Shown here piece by piece: positions 1-8,899 of a stretch of 56,569 nucleotides of DNA. Source of the stretch: Peptococcaceae bacterium (GTDB taxonomy: Bacteria > Bacillota > Desulfitobacteriia > Desulfitobacteriales > Syntrophobotulaceae); the NCBI GenBank assembly GCA_012839895.1, contig DUML01000036.1:1-56569 (forward strand). Reading direction: 5' to 3'. The notes beneath the pieces were generated by a model. The model saw nothing but the letters and a program-made list of their open reading frames with translations. It searched no databases and was not told the DNA's origin. Within the stretch, counting starts at the first letter, position 1; every line of letters starts with the position of its first letter. The translations under genes and the position numbers were made by a program.

Positions 1-23
1 AATTTCGGTTAGTATTAGAGTAG

Positions 24-90
24 ACCATCGGTAAACACTCCTTCTTGGTTTGCTCTTCACTTACCAATTTCGGAGTTACCGATGGTTTTT
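24..90 (+). terminator. Long-loop hairpin followed by T-rich run
   Basis: The 11-base arm at 24-34 (ACCATCGGTAA) is the exact reverse complement of 76-86, and a T-rich tract follows. The loop is about 41 bases, long for an intrinsic terminator, so this may end an upstream gene outside the window or be a structured leader element. Confidence 0.4.
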
Positions 91-133
91 CCTTTTACTT
101 TTGCGAACTTAATTGTACTTCATCTAATATTAT

Positions 134-183
134 AATATACTTAAATATATAGAGATTATGAATAATATTATTTTAAGTATATT
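134..183. repeat. 12-bp perfect inverted repeat upstream of the first gene
   Basis: AATATACTTAAA at 134-145 is matched by its exact reverse complement TTTAAGTATATT at 172-183, with a 26-base AT-rich spacer. It lies in the promoter region of the gene starting at 246 and could be an operator or only AT-rich secondary structure. Confidence 0.35.
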
Positions 184-245
184 GAGAATTACCGGTATCT
201 GCTTACGGATTACATAGGCCCAAATGAGCAGGGGTTTGGTGAATA

Positions 246-923
246 ATGGTGCAAGGAAATAAACTTAAGCTTTTTTTTGCTTCGGTTATAGGATTAATTG
301 TTTTAATTATGATTTATTACGGAGCTCAAAAAGTATCGGCGATTTCTCTAAAAGAATTAGTGACATATACTCCGGAATCTCTCTTTTCTGCTGCTCTTCT
401 CCTTTGGGGAATGTATTGTTTAAAAGGGATAACAATGGTCATTCCTCACAAACTTTTGTTTATGTTTGCCGGGATTATTTTTCCTCCGGGGGTGGCTATT
501 GTTGTAACTTATGGCGGCCTTTATCTCGAGATGACAATCGGTTTTTTGCTTGGAAAACGTTTGGGCAGGAATAAAATCGAAGCTTTGGCAGCCAAGTATA
601 AACGAGCGCAAATAATTCTCGGTTTTAGCAGGGATAATAGTATTCTCAGTTCTTTTCTCGTAAGATTTATTCCAATCTTGCCCACAGAGCTATCCAGTAT
701 GTTTATGGGGGCCATAAAAATTAAATATTTTCCATATATAATCGGAACATTCTTAGGTATTACCCCTGGTATGCTGCCTGTGGTCATGATGGGCGAGGCG
801 TTGGCCAATCCTTTCTCAATTGAATTTCTAATACCATTAGTTCTAAGTATAGCCATTGCAATTATTTCGGTGTTCTATTACGAAAAAAAGATCAAAAAAG
901 GAGTGGAACAAAGGGATTTATGA
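246..923 (+). CDS. VTT-domain (TVP38/TMEM64, DedA-like) membrane protein
   Basis: This is a 225-residue integral membrane protein with hydrophobic segments near 8-26, 45-62, 66-100 and 160-210. The middle carries the VTT pattern: an F-AG-FPP re-entrant-like segment at about 73-81, a G-rich stretch, then R-F-P-LP-E at 140-148 followed by the conserved G and GITPG at 171-175. VTT-family proteins are linked to lipid scrambling or transport and membrane homeostasis, but the substrate here is unknown. Its stop overlaps the ATG of the next gene (ATGA at 920-923), so it is translationally coupled to a glycosyltransferase, with a cardiolipin synthase just downstream. That suggests an envelope-lipid operon. 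Confidence 0.75.
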   Translation: MVQGNKLKLFFASVIGLIVLIMIYYGAQKVSAISLKELVTYTPESLFSAALLLWGMYCLKGITMVIPHKLLFMFAGIIFPPGVAIVVTYGGLYLEMTIGFLLGKRLGRNKIEALAAKYKRAQIILGFSRDNSILSSFLVRFIPILPTELSSMFMGAIKIKYFPYIIGTFLGITPGMLPVVMMGEALANPFSIEFLIPLVLSIAIAIISVFYYEKKIKKGVEQRDL

Positions 924-1732
924 ATATTCTTGTAACCTTAAATTCCAATTATATTAAACCTTTAAAAGTAATGCTAAAATCTCTTTTTTTTAATAACCCG
1001 GAGGAGAAGTTCTCTATTTATTTACTGCACTCCAGTTTAAAAGAGGAAGAGTTGGCCGATTTGGAGCAATATATTTTTAGGCAGGGGCAGGAACTAAAGA
1101 TAGTGACAATAAATGATACTTATTTTCAAGACGCTCCGGTTCTTCTGCATTACAGCAAAGAGATGTATTACCGCCTCTTGGCATTTAAGTTTTTGCCTTC
1201 AGAGCTTGACCGAATATTATACTTAGATCCGGATATTTTGGTGATTAATCCCATTAGGGAACTATATTACCAAGATTTGGATGGTTATTTGTATGCAGCT
1301 GCTTATCACGATTTATTAACTATCAAGGAAATTAATAAACTTCGTTTGAAGCCCTATGAAATAGAAGCTTATTATAATTCCGGGGTATTGCTGATGAACC
1401 TCGATCTCCAAAGGCAGGTTATTTCTGAGCAAGCTATTTTTGATTTTGTCAAGCAAAATAAAAAGGTCAAACTGCTTTTGCCGGATCAAGATATTATTAA
1501 CGCTTTATATGCCAAACAGATTAAAGCTTTGGATGAAAAATTATATAATTATGATGCGAGGCACTATTCTTACTATAAATTAATTAGCAACGGCGAATGT
1601 GATATGGATTATGTAATTTACAATACAGTTATACTTCATTTTTGCGGCAAGAAAAAACCGTGGCTAAAAGGATATAGCGGGAAATTCCACTCCTTGTATA
1701 AGCATTATGAAAAGCTAGCATCCAATGAATAA
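920..1732 (+). CDS. Glycosyltransferase family 8 protein
   Basis: At 270 residues this has the full GT8 layout (retaining GT-A fold). The N-terminal strand is MNILVTLNSNY, the metal-binding DxD motif is DPD at 103-105 within ILYLDPDILV, YNSGVLLMNL lies at 152-161, and the C-terminal HFCGKKKPW corresponds to the family's H-x-x-G-x-x-KPW sugar-nucleotide loop. There is no signal peptide or membrane span, so it acts on the cytoplasmic face. GT8 enzymes transfer glucose or galactose to lipopolysaccharide, glycogenin or teichoic-acid type acceptors; the acceptor is not evident. It starts inside the stop codon of the VTT gene and is 33 bases from the cardiolipin synthase gene. Confidence 0.85.
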   Translation: MNILVTLNSNYIKPLKVMLKSLFFNNPEEKFSIYLLHSSLKEEELADLEQYIFRQGQELKIVTINDTYFQDAPVLLHYSKEMYYRLLAFKFLPSELDRILYLDPDILVINPIRELYYQDLDGYLYAAAYHDLLTIKEINKLRLKPYEIEAYYNSGVLLMNLDLQRQVISEQAIFDFVKQNKKVKLLLPDQDIINALYAKQIKALDEKLYNYDARHYSYYKLISNGECDMDYVIYNTVILHFCGKKKPWLKGYSGKFHSLYKHYEKLASNE

Positions 1733-1765
1733 AATGAAAATTCCCGGAAGTCAATTGCTAGATAT

Positions 1766-3364
1766 GTGGATGATGACATGAAAAAGAGAGAATATTTAAA
1801 TAGGGAATATCTGAATATAGGATTAAATAACCGATTTGTAATCATAATTATTGCCTTGACCCTTCAGCTCTTGGCTTTTATAGGCGTCATCCTCAGATTT
1901 TACAAGTATTTTGCTTTCTTTTATGCCGGAAGTATAATTGTTAGCTTATTAGCAGTATTATTTATACTTAACAACAGGAGTAATCCGGTCTATAAAATTG
2001 CTTGGATTATTCCTATTCTCATTTTCCCGATCTTTGGCGGATTGTTTTATATTTTCTTTGGGGTTAATAGGCTAAGTAAAAGGAAAAAGCACAGTATGAG
2101 ATTTATCTCTGAAAAGACCCAGGATACTATTCATCCCCGTCCGGAAATAGTAGCAGAGATAGAAAGCCTAAACAACAATGCCGGTAACCAATCCAGGTAT
2201 ATTCAAAATTATTCTTATTATCCTCCTTACCGGAATACTTATTGTGAATACTTGCCCAGCGGCGAACAAACATTTGCCAAGCTGAAGGAAGAACTCCAAA
2301 AAGCCCGGCATTATATTTTTTTAGAATACTTTATTATCGAAGAAGGGATTATGTGGAACAGCATTTTGGAGATCTTAATTGCTAAGGTTAAGGAGGGCGT
2401 AGAGGTTCGGGTTATTTACGATGATTTGGGCTGTTTAGTTAAACTGCCTTATAATTATAGTCATAAGTTAGAGGAGCTGGGTATCAAGTGCGCCGTTTTT
2501 AACCCAGTTATTCCTGTTTTGTCCCCCCACCATAATAACCGGGATCACCGCAAAATTGCAATTATTGACGGACAAACGGCTTTTACCGGGGGCGTAAATC
2601 TGGCTGATGAATATATTAATGCTAAAGAAAAATATGGTCATTGGAAAGATTCAGCGATTATGCTTAAAGGAGAGGCTGCCTGGAGTCTGACAGTTATGTT
2701 TCTGACTATGTGGGGGTACCTTAAGGGTATAGATGAAGACTACAAGCAATTCAAGATACCTCCAGGGCAGTTCAAAGAGAAGGAAAAGGATGTGCTTAAA
2801 GGAGGAGACAGTAAACTTGGTTTTGTCCAGCCATTTGCCGACAGCCCTTTAGATAACGAACCGGTGGGTGAAACCATTTATTTTAACCTAATTAATAAAG
2901 CACAAAAGTATGTTTACATTACAACTCCCTATTTGATAATTAATAATGAAATTATTACAGCCTTAACCACAGCCGCTAAAAGCGGAGTGGATGTCCGGAT
3001 TATTACTCCTTATATACCCGATAAATGGTATGTACATGCGGTTACCCGCTCTTATTATAAAATTCTTTTAGAAGAGGGTATTAGGATCTATGAATATACT
3101 CCCGGCTTTATTCATTCCAAGACTTTTGTGGCCGACCATGAATATGGGGTAGTAGGAACCATTAATATGGATTATCGCAGTCTTTTTTTACATTTTGAAT
3201 GTGGCGTTTGGTTGTACGGGTGTGGGGTAATTAAAGATATGTATAATGATTTTATTAATACTTTAGAAAAATGTCAGGAGATTACACTGCAAGATCTCCA
3301 AAGAATCCACTGGTATAAAAAGCTGCTGGGGTTTATTTTGCGAATTTTTGCGCCTCTGATGTAA
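1766..3364 (+). CDS. cls: Cardiolipin synthase (two-HKD phospholipase D family)
   Basis: This 532-residue protein has two N-terminal membrane segments (about 24-46 and 52-100) followed by two phospholipase D catalytic motifs, HRKIAIIDG...GGVN near residue 262 and HSKTFVADH...GTINMDYRS near 450. Bacterial ClsA-type enzymes condense two phosphatidylglycerols into cardiolipin plus glycerol at the membrane. The GTG at 1766 is taken as the start; an ATG four codons later (1778) is equally possible because neither has a strong Shine-Dalgarno. It ends the envelope operon begun at 246. A second cls-like gene lies at 46709-48169 on the other strand. Confidence 0.9.
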   Translation: MDDDMKKREYLNREYLNIGLNNRFVIIIIALTLQLLAFIGVILRFYKYFAFFYAGSIIVSLLAVLFILNNRSNPVYKIAWIIPILIFPIFGGLFYIFFGVNRLSKRKKHSMRFISEKTQDTIHPRPEIVAEIESLNNNAGNQSRYIQNYSYYPPYRNTYCEYLPSGEQTFAKLKEELQKARHYIFLEYFIIEEGIMWNSILEILIAKVKEGVEVRVIYDDLGCLVKLPYNYSHKLEELGIKCAVFNPVIPVLSPHHNNRDHRKIAIIDGQTAFTGGVNLADEYINAKEKYGHWKDSAIMLKGEAAWSLTVMFLTMWGYLKGIDEDYKQFKIPPGQFKEKEKDVLKGGDSKLGFVQPFADSPLDNEPVGETIYFNLINKAQKYVYITTPYLIINNEIITALTTAAKSGVDVRIITPYIPDKWYVHAVTRSYYKILLEEGIRIYEYTPGFIHSKTFVADHEYGVVGTINMDYRSLFLHFECGVWLYGCGVIKDMYNDFINTLEKCQEITLQDLQRIHWYKKLLGFILRIFAPLM

Positions 3365-3577
3365 GCATCACAAAAATATTGGATATAGTGAGAATATTGT
3401 TTTTTTGAAAGTGTATTTTTGAAAGTATTATAGAGTTAGATTTTAATGCCTAAATATTTAGATATTAAAATTGAATTTTTACTTGTAATATTCAAGGTTT
3501 TCTAGTATAAATAAATACGTTGTGAATAGATAAACATTCTTCCTTTATTAAATTTTAGAAAGAGATTGTAAGAAACG

Positions 3578-4390
3578 ATGCATTTATTAGAAATAATGGC
3601 TAATGTGATAGACCTCGATGTAGTAGAATGGAAAGTAATTGTCTTTGTCTGTTTCTTTGTTTTTTTGGCGGGACTCATTGATTCCATTGCCGGAGGGGGC
3701 GGGCTCATATCACTGCCGGCTTATATTGCCTCCGGCCTTCCTGTTCATATGGCCTTAGGATGCAACAAATTCTCTTCGGCTTTGGGTACTGTTATCTCTT
3801 CATTGCGCTTCTGGCGAAATAAAAAGGTTCACTTGAAAACAGTTGTTATTTCAATTATTTGTGCCTTAATCGGCTCAGCAGCCGGAGCGAGGGTAGTTCT
3901 CTTTGTGGATGATTATATATTCAGAATTATTCTCCTTGTCATTATTCCGGTTGTGGCAGCCTTTGTGTTTCTGAAAAAAGATTTCGGCACAATCAACCAA
4001 GTTAAGAGCCTAAGCCAGAAAAGGTTGGTGATTGTCTCGGCCTTAATTGGGTTGGGAATAGGTTTCTATGACGGTTTTTTAGGTCCCGGGACAGGCACTT
4101 TTTTAATTTTCAGTTATGCTTTGCTTTTGCGTTTTGATTTGATTACAGCCTCAGGCAATGCCAAGTTAGTCAATCTTGCCTCCAACCTGGGAGCTTTGAT
4201 TATGTTTTTAATCCATGGGCAAGTCTATTTTGCTTTAGCTGTTCCCGCAACTTTCTTTGGAATTGTGGGCAATTTTATTGGTTCCGGCCTGGCTTTGCGA
4301 AAAGGCAGTAAAGTTATAAGGCCTGTATTTCTTATAGCTTTGGCTTTGCTTGTTATTAGTTTGATATTAAGTTTAATCAATAAAGCTTAA
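3578..4390 (+). CDS. TSUP-family (TauE/SafE-like) sulfite/anion exporter
   Basis: This is a 270-residue hydrophobic protein with about eight membrane spans and the internal duplication of the TSUP family. The first half has DSIAGGGGLISLPA (about 35-48) and GCNKFSSALGT (61-71); the second half repeats this as GFYDGFLGPGTGTFLIF (about 161-177) and GNAKLVNLASN. Family members export sulfite, sulfoacetate or other organosulfur anions, but the substrate cannot be read from sequence. The ATG at 3578 follows a purine-rich AGAAAGAG stretch. It stands alone, 213 bases after cls. Confidence 0.85.
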   Translation: MHLLEIMANVIDLDVVEWKVIVFVCFFVFLAGLIDSIAGGGGLISLPAYIASGLPVHMALGCNKFSSALGTVISSLRFWRNKKVHLKTVVISIICALIGSAAGARVVLFVDDYIFRIILLVIIPVVAAFVFLKKDFGTINQVKSLSQKRLVIVSALIGLGIGFYDGFLGPGTGTFLIFSYALLLRFDLITASGNAKLVNLASNLGALIMFLIHGQVYFALAVPATFFGIVGNFIGSGLALRKGSKVIRPVFLIALALLVISLILSLINKA

Positions 4391-4450
4391 AATTTTGTAA
4401 CTTAACTTGCTTGGCTACCTACCAGGTATTCTGATAAGGAGTAAATTAAG

Positions 4451-4525
4451 GTGCTAATAGACACACAAATCCCTGATTTTAAACTAAGATTTGCTGAGAG
4501 GGAAGATGTTTCCTTAATTGCCTAA
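4451..4525 (+). pseudogene. Relic of a GNAT acetyltransferase N-terminus
   Basis: A ribosome binding site (AAGGAG at 4436-4441) and a GTG at 4451 open a 24-codon reading frame ending at TAA 4523-4525. The peptide contains FKLRFAEREDVSLIA, which closely resembles the first strand and helix of GNAT N-acetyltransferases. Nothing after the stop in any frame continues the domain. It appears to be the stump of a deleted gene just before the start of the next gene. Confidence 0.4.
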
Positions 4526-4550
4526 GGTAAATAATGGGGGAGGGGTTATT

Positions 4551-5480
4551 TTGTCCAAAGACAAGTTCTTGACTCTAGCGCTTCTGGCGGTCTTATTTCT
4601 GAATTTTTTTCTGGTAACACAGATTAATGAGCTCAAAAATCGACTGGAGAACTTAAATTATAACTACCAAAATCTCCAGTCGAGTTTTCATTCCCTTACC
4701 GAGGATGTTAATCATAGTTTAGAGCGTTTTACCAGAGAACAAAGCTGGATTACCCCTGTGCAAATAAATGAAGATAAATCCAGGGTGGATTCTGAAAAGG
4801 CCCTTGTAGTATTAAACTGGCAAATTAAGGACTTTATAGAAGGATCGGAAATAGTCCTGCACTATCGTAATACGGACTCCGAAGAATTCCGAACAATTGC
4901 GGCGGAAAGTTCAAATACCGGCTTCTTTGAGGCCAGTTTACCGCTGGAAATGAAGGCAGAGCCTTCTTGGGAGATAAACGTTTCCATTAGCGGAAAAAAA
5001 CGGCAAGCAGAAGGAGCGGCGGAAATAATTCCGGAAAAAACAGTTGAAAGGATATCGACTAAAGAACGTGACGCGGAGCAAGCTCTGCAATGCTATGTCA
5101 GTATGAAGACCAAAGGCCAGGTAAAAAGCAGCGAGCTATCTTATTTGAATTATTCTTATTTGGCCCATAAGAATTATGAATCTGTCCATGGACACGTTCG
5201 CATTGACGGAAGTAAGCACTACATCCAATTGACTGGAATGGGTATAGGAAGTAATGCCATAAAATCAATATATGCTGAGTTTTATAGCGGACAAAAGCTT
5301 ATAGACAAAAAAGAAATCCCTGCCCAGGATGTCCAAATCAAATCTAACATGCCTAAACCGGAAGGAGGAGAAATTAACCATTATAGCTTAGAATACGACT
5401 CCGGTTCCGAGAAAATAACCGGTATTATTCTTGAAGTCACCTATAGTAGCGGGGATAGTTTTAGTAAAGAAATAGTTTAG
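4551..5480 (+). CDS. Membrane-anchored coiled-coil protein, unknown function
   Basis: I do not recognise the family. The TTG at 4551 is chosen because GGGGGAGGGG sits just upstream; an earlier in-frame TTG at 4518 overlaps the GNAT relic and has no such site. The 309-residue product has one N-terminal membrane span (about 6-22), a heptad-like coiled coil (about 24-65) and a polar, probably extracytoplasmic C-terminal part predicted to be beta-rich. There are no cysteines suggesting metal or disulfide chemistry apart from one. A strong terminator follows at 5541. A role as a cell-surface or stress-sensing protein is only a guess. Confidence 0.6.
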   Translation: MSKDKFLTLALLAVLFLNFFLVTQINELKNRLENLNYNYQNLQSSFHSLTEDVNHSLERFTREQSWITPVQINEDKSRVDSEKALVVLNWQIKDFIEGSEIVLHYRNTDSEEFRTIAAESSNTGFFEASLPLEMKAEPSWEINVSISGKKRQAEGAAEIIPEKTVERISTKERDAEQALQCYVSMKTKGQVKSSELSYLNYSYLAHKNYESVHGHVRIDGSKHYIQLTGMGIGSNAIKSIYAEFYSGQKLIDKKEIPAQDVQIKSNMPKPEGGEINHYSLEYDSGSEKITGIILEVTYSSGDSFSKEIV

Positions 5481-5540
5481 TAAATACTGCAATATTGGAA
5501 GCAAACAACAATGGTTCAGATCATGAAAGGCAAATAATGA

Positions 5541-5578
5541 GCGTAACCATAAAAGAATGCACTTGGTTACGCTTTTAT
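5541..5578 (+). terminator. Rho-independent terminator
   Basis: GCGTAACCA at 5541-5549 pairs with TGGTTACGC at 5564-5572 and is followed by TTTTATT. It ends the transcript of the gene at 4551-5480. Confidence 0.75.
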
Positions 5579-5631
5579 TAATTGGCGTTGGTGATATTTT
5601 TTGGGAATTTGTAAAATTAAAAAATACTCGT

Positions 5632-5781
5632 TTATAAAAAATATTCGGGGAGATAATCGCTGGCAGTGCATTTAAAATTGTCTAAGGGATCTGACTTATG
5701 CAACGGCCATTCACGTTGGTTGAGAAGAATTTTAGAAAGCCATAAGGGGACTTCATCAATAGTATTTGTTATTCCTTGCAT
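5632..5781 (-). CDS. Small hypothetical protein (49 aa)
   Basis: On the minus strand, ATG at 5781 is preceded by AGGAGAG with a normal spacer and opens a 49-codon frame ending at TAA (5632-5634). The peptide starts MQGITNTIDEVPLWLSKILL and is acidic at its end (SDYLPEYFL). I recognise no domain. It lies downstream of, and on the same strand as, the ferritin-like gene, separated by 128 bases. The good ribosome binding site and lack of a competing gene favour it being real, but it could also be a fragment. Confidence 0.45.
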   Translation of the reverse strand: MQGITNTIDEVPLWLSKILLNQREWPLHKSDPLDNFKCTASDYLPEYFL

Positions 5782-5909
5782 TATTGTTTCTCTCCTGATT
5801 TTTGAAACTAGGATATAGAAGTGAACTACTCTTATTTTTCCTAAGAGATTAGAGGAATAAACATATTTTTTTCTTAGTTTTTAGATGGTTTTTCATAATA
5901 AAAATTGAG

Positions 5910-6449
5910 TTACTTCCGGATACAGAATTTAATCAGAGCTTCATTAAATAAACGGATATGAACCTGTTCATCCAGAATTATGCGGCGAAGGATAGCTTGG
6001 ATGTAAGGGTCGGCGATAGCCCGGATATGCATCTGGTATCCTTCAATCGCTTTATATTCGGCATCAAGATCCGCTTTAAGCTGTTCGCAGAGATAGCTTC
6101 CATAATGTATATACTCCCCAGACCAAAAACAACCGGAAGTGCTATAGGAACCACGAATAACCGGGTTGCCTCCCAATTTTTTAATTAATTCCGCCAGGAT
6201 TTCCATATGCAGCATTTCGGTAATAGAGACGTTTTCCATAAGTTCGCCCAAACTTTTATCCACATCTTTAAAAAAGAAGTGATGATAAAGGTATTGGTTA
6301 ATAGCAGTGAATTCACTCACAACTCCGGCATAATCATCCATTAATAGTTCAGCGTAATGCATATTGGGCTCTAAAACTTTTATTTCCGGATAGGGAGAAG
6401 GATCGGAGAAACCAGGTCTTTTATGCAGTTGGTAATCAGGTTTACTCAT
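5910..6449 (-). CDS. Ferritin-like di-metal protein
   Basis: This 179-residue protein is a predicted four-helix bundle with ferritin-like metal ligands: E in the first helix (VVSEFTAINQY), ELLHMEIL-type E-x-x-H in ITEMLHMEIL, E in AEYKAIEGYQ, and E-x-x-H again in LDEQVHIRLF. Such proteins bind Fe or Mn and act in oxidative-stress defence or metal storage, but the exact activity is unknown. The N-terminal 35 residues are an extension before the bundle. The ribosome binding site is excellent (AGGAGG eight bases before ATG). It may share a transcript with the small ORF at 5632-5781. Confidence 0.75.
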   Translation of the reverse strand: MSKPDYQLHKRPGFSDPSPYPEIKVLEPNMHYAELLMDDYAGVVSEFTAINQYLYHHFFFKDVDKSLGELMENVSITEMLHMEILAELIKKLGGNPVIRGSYSTSGCFWSGEYIHYGSYLCEQLKADLDAEYKAIEGYQMHIRAIADPYIQAILRRIILDEQVHIRLFNEALIKFCIRK

Positions 6450-6552
6450 CTAGATAACCTCCTGTAATAAGTTACTAATATACTTTATTTACTTGGAGGC
6501 AAATTGATGAGTAATAATGAGCAATTGATCTAGGTTTGGCAGCGTAAACACT

Positions 6553-7266
6553 TTAGACCAGTTCATTTATAAGCCCTAATAAACAGAGTGTAACCAGCAT
6601 GCCGAAGGGAGCAAGAAACTGGCCGACTGTGCTGATCAGGCTGATCTCAGGCAGCAAGCCTGTAAATAAAGTAACCCCTATAGAGGCTCCAAAGTACCGG
6701 CTCAGTTGGATCAAACCGCTTAAAACAGTGCGGTCTTCACTGCTAACCGTGTTCTGGGAATTAATGAGGAAAGTGGCCATAACCCCTCCAGTGCACAGTT
6801 CTACTAAGATAGTAGAAATACTAAAGAAGGTCAGATTTTTGCTGAATATGGTTAGAAACATAACAGTAGCTCCAGTCAGGAGCATACCCCAGAGAAGATT
6901 AGTAAAATGCCGGAATTGGTATTTGCCTACCAGACGGCTGCAGCTGAGTAAGCCTGCGGATATCCCAATCATAAAGAAAAGCAGAAGCTTGCTTTCATCC
7001 AGTTGAAAGCCATGCTTACCCAGAATTATTCCGCATAAAGGCAGGACAGCCACCAGGCCGTACATTATTGCTCCCGCCAGGATGGCACTGACAAGAGAGC
7101 TGCGGATAATTTTAGTCTTCAAAAATTCGATTTTTATAAGCGGATTGGGGTGTTTTCTTTCGATTAGGAACAATATTATGGCACAAGCAACAGCGGCCAG
7201 CATTAACAGGGTGCCGGTGCTATTCCAATAAAAGCCTTTGCTTAGCAGATTGGAAAAACCGGGTTT
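6553..7266 (-). pseudogene. MFS drug exporter (DHA2/EmrB-like), C-terminal half only
   Basis: The open frame gives only the last 6-7 membrane spans of a 14-spanner of the EmrB/QacA type, with the characteristic loop ERKHPNPLIKIEFLK and the later SRYFGASIGVTLFTG helix. Upstream, the frame stays open for 21 codons before the ATG at 7203 (reading GFSNLLSKGFYWNSTGTLL), showing that the ATG is internal to the original gene. At about 7250-7266 the homology switches abruptly to a PEP-synthase-like fragment. The N-terminal half, including the substrate and proton-coupling motifs, is missing, so it is not expected to transport. Confidence 0.75.
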
Positions 7267-8020
7267 TCAAATTCCCTTACCAGTTGAGGCGATTTTCGGA
7301 CCAGATCGGCCAGATAGCCAATGAGAAGTCCCATTTCAGTAGTAATATTGCCTTCCAGTCCTTTAACGATAAGATCGACATGCCAGCTAGTACCTAGAAG
7401 CTTTTGCGCCAATTTTTCGAGGGCTTTATAGCTGATTAAAGCCGGAGCAAGCTTTGGGAGGAGAACTTTAAAATCAGGAGTAAAGCATGCAGCTTTTAGC
7501 AGGGCGTGCAGTCTTTCTGTTCCGGGATTAGCCTTATTAATGTCTGCAGCGGCTTTATTTACCCTTTGCTCAATATAGTTGTCCAGAAAGGCAAGGGTAC
7601 CCTCCGGGTCCCTATAAATGAGTTTTTAAGCGCATTAATAAATATCGGCTTCATGAACTTTCTTAAGTTTTTAGTGGAGGTTTTCTGCCTTTGGATTTCA
7701 CTTACAAAGCCAGGCCTGTTAATTAGTTCACTTAAAGCGGCCGCCATCAAAGCGTCGGCATTTCGTAAAACTAATGGAAACATTTTGCGGAATATTTTAT
7801 GTTGCAAAAGGGGGCTTAAATCGATATAAATTCTGCCTGCCGCAGATTTCATATATTTATAATCTTCAGCGCTGCGGGCACCTTGATCAAAGTTGGCAAT
7901 TATTCTCAGCATATCTATTCCCAGGGGGGATATAGGATTGGTCATGACTTGAATATGATTAAAGGAGAGATAGACATGCAAAGCCTCATCTTGTGGAAGG
8001 GGTTGGGGCAGTGGAAAGAG
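7242..8020 (-). pseudogene. PEP-synthase / rifampin-phosphotransferase-like fragment, frameshifted
   Basis: Two adjoining minus-strand frames together encode the central part of a phosphoenolpyruvate-synthase-like protein. The first contains LHVYLSFNHIQVMTNP and GRIYIDLSPLLQHKIF; the second, after a shift near 7615-7619, contains RDPEGTLAFLDNYIEQ and GNITTEMGLLIG. Restoring one T in the run at that point (F-Y-R-D-P) rejoins them. Both the N-terminal ATP-grasp region and the C-terminal phosphohistidine and PEP-binding domains are absent. The fragment is fused to TetR sequence at about 8010-8020 and to MFS sequence at about 7250. Confidence 0.65.
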
Positions 8021-8395
8021 TCTTCATCCGGAATTGTAGATATATTTCTGCCAATTCTTTTTCCTCGGTGATAATGGTGGTGAGAAAATCCAGAAACCTG
8101 GATAATTTTGCTTCTATTCCCGGGATGTCTTTAAGGCTGTCAAAAAACTCTTGCCCGTGTTCGGCAATGTAATTTTGAAAGTAGCCTACTAAAATCTCTT
8201 CCTTATCCGGAAAGTAATTGTAGAGTGTACCTTTGGCTATATCAGTCTTATTGGCAATTTCCTCCATAGATGTGTTTAGAAAGCCTTTTTCCCGGAAAAG
8301 ATTTATTGCGCAGGATATTATTTTGTTAGTCAAGAGCCGCTTTGCTTTCGATCCTGGATTCTTTGCTTTGCTTACTTATACTCATTTGGTTTTAA
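7986..8395 (-). pseudogene. TetR-family regulator, N-terminal half, broken
   Basis: The frame from 8333 carries a typical TetR helix-turn-helix (TSMEEIANKTDIAKGTLYNYF) but ends after about 115 codons, where normal members have about 190-200 residues. The likely original start is ATG at 8395, giving MSISKQSKESRIESKAAL, but a one-base frame difference near 8331-8335 separates it from the helix-turn-helix frame; otherwise translation must use an unsupported TTG at 8333. The last dozen residues are out-of-frame reading of the PEP-synthase fragment. The ligand-binding domain is therefore lost. Confidence 0.65.
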
Positions 8396-8533
8396 GGTTG
8401 ATGCTTTTAAATAACGATATAGACAGCTTTTGTGACCGAGTGACACTGAGAGAACACTGGGATTATTTGCCTTTAGAAGTTTTATGTAATATTATGGAAC
8501 CAGATCACCCATATTGGAGACGGAGGGTCGACA

Positions 8534-8896
8534 ATGTTTAAAACTTTGCTGGCAATATTAGTGGTTATTCTTGTTTTCTTTATTGCTTTTAAAGTTTTTA
8601 AGTCAATTGTCAAAGGGATTATAATACTCCTTGTAATAGTGCTGGCCATTATGCTTTTCAATTCTGTGTCTAACAGTACTTTTTCCTTACAAAAAATAAA
8701 AGCTTTCATTCCACCCCAACTGGAGCAGCAGGGTATTGAAAGAGAGATAAACAAAATAGCAGAAAAAATTAAAGGATTTGATACTGCTCAAGTTGAAAAA
8801 TACATAGAAAACATTCAATCCGAACTGGAAAAGCGGGGCTTAAGCATAGAGAGCGTTAAAAAGGTTTTGGATAGATCCGCAGAAAAGGAGTTGTAA
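8534..8896 (+). CDS. Small membrane protein with coiled-coil tail
   Basis: This is a 120-residue protein of unrecognised family. Two closely spaced hydrophobic helices (about 2-22 and 27-47) are followed by a charged, helical tail (about 60-120) with heptad-like spacing. The ribosome binding site (GGAGGG) is clear. The gene ends four bases before the start of the aldo/keto reductase, so the two are probably co-transcribed and translationally coupled. No catalytic motif is visible. Confidence 0.65.
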   Translation: MFKTLLAILVVILVFFIAFKVFKSIVKGIIILLVIVLAIMLFNSVSNSTFSLQKIKAFIPPQLEQQGIEREINKIAEKIKGFDTAQVEKYIENIQSELEKRGLSIESVKKVLDRSAEKEL

Positions 8897-8899
8897 TTT

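Noticed and set aside
7506-8071. Plus-strand open frames within the decayed TetR/PPS/MFS region
   Set aside because: They lack ribosome binding sites and homology. The minus-strand frames explain the sequence as protein fragments.
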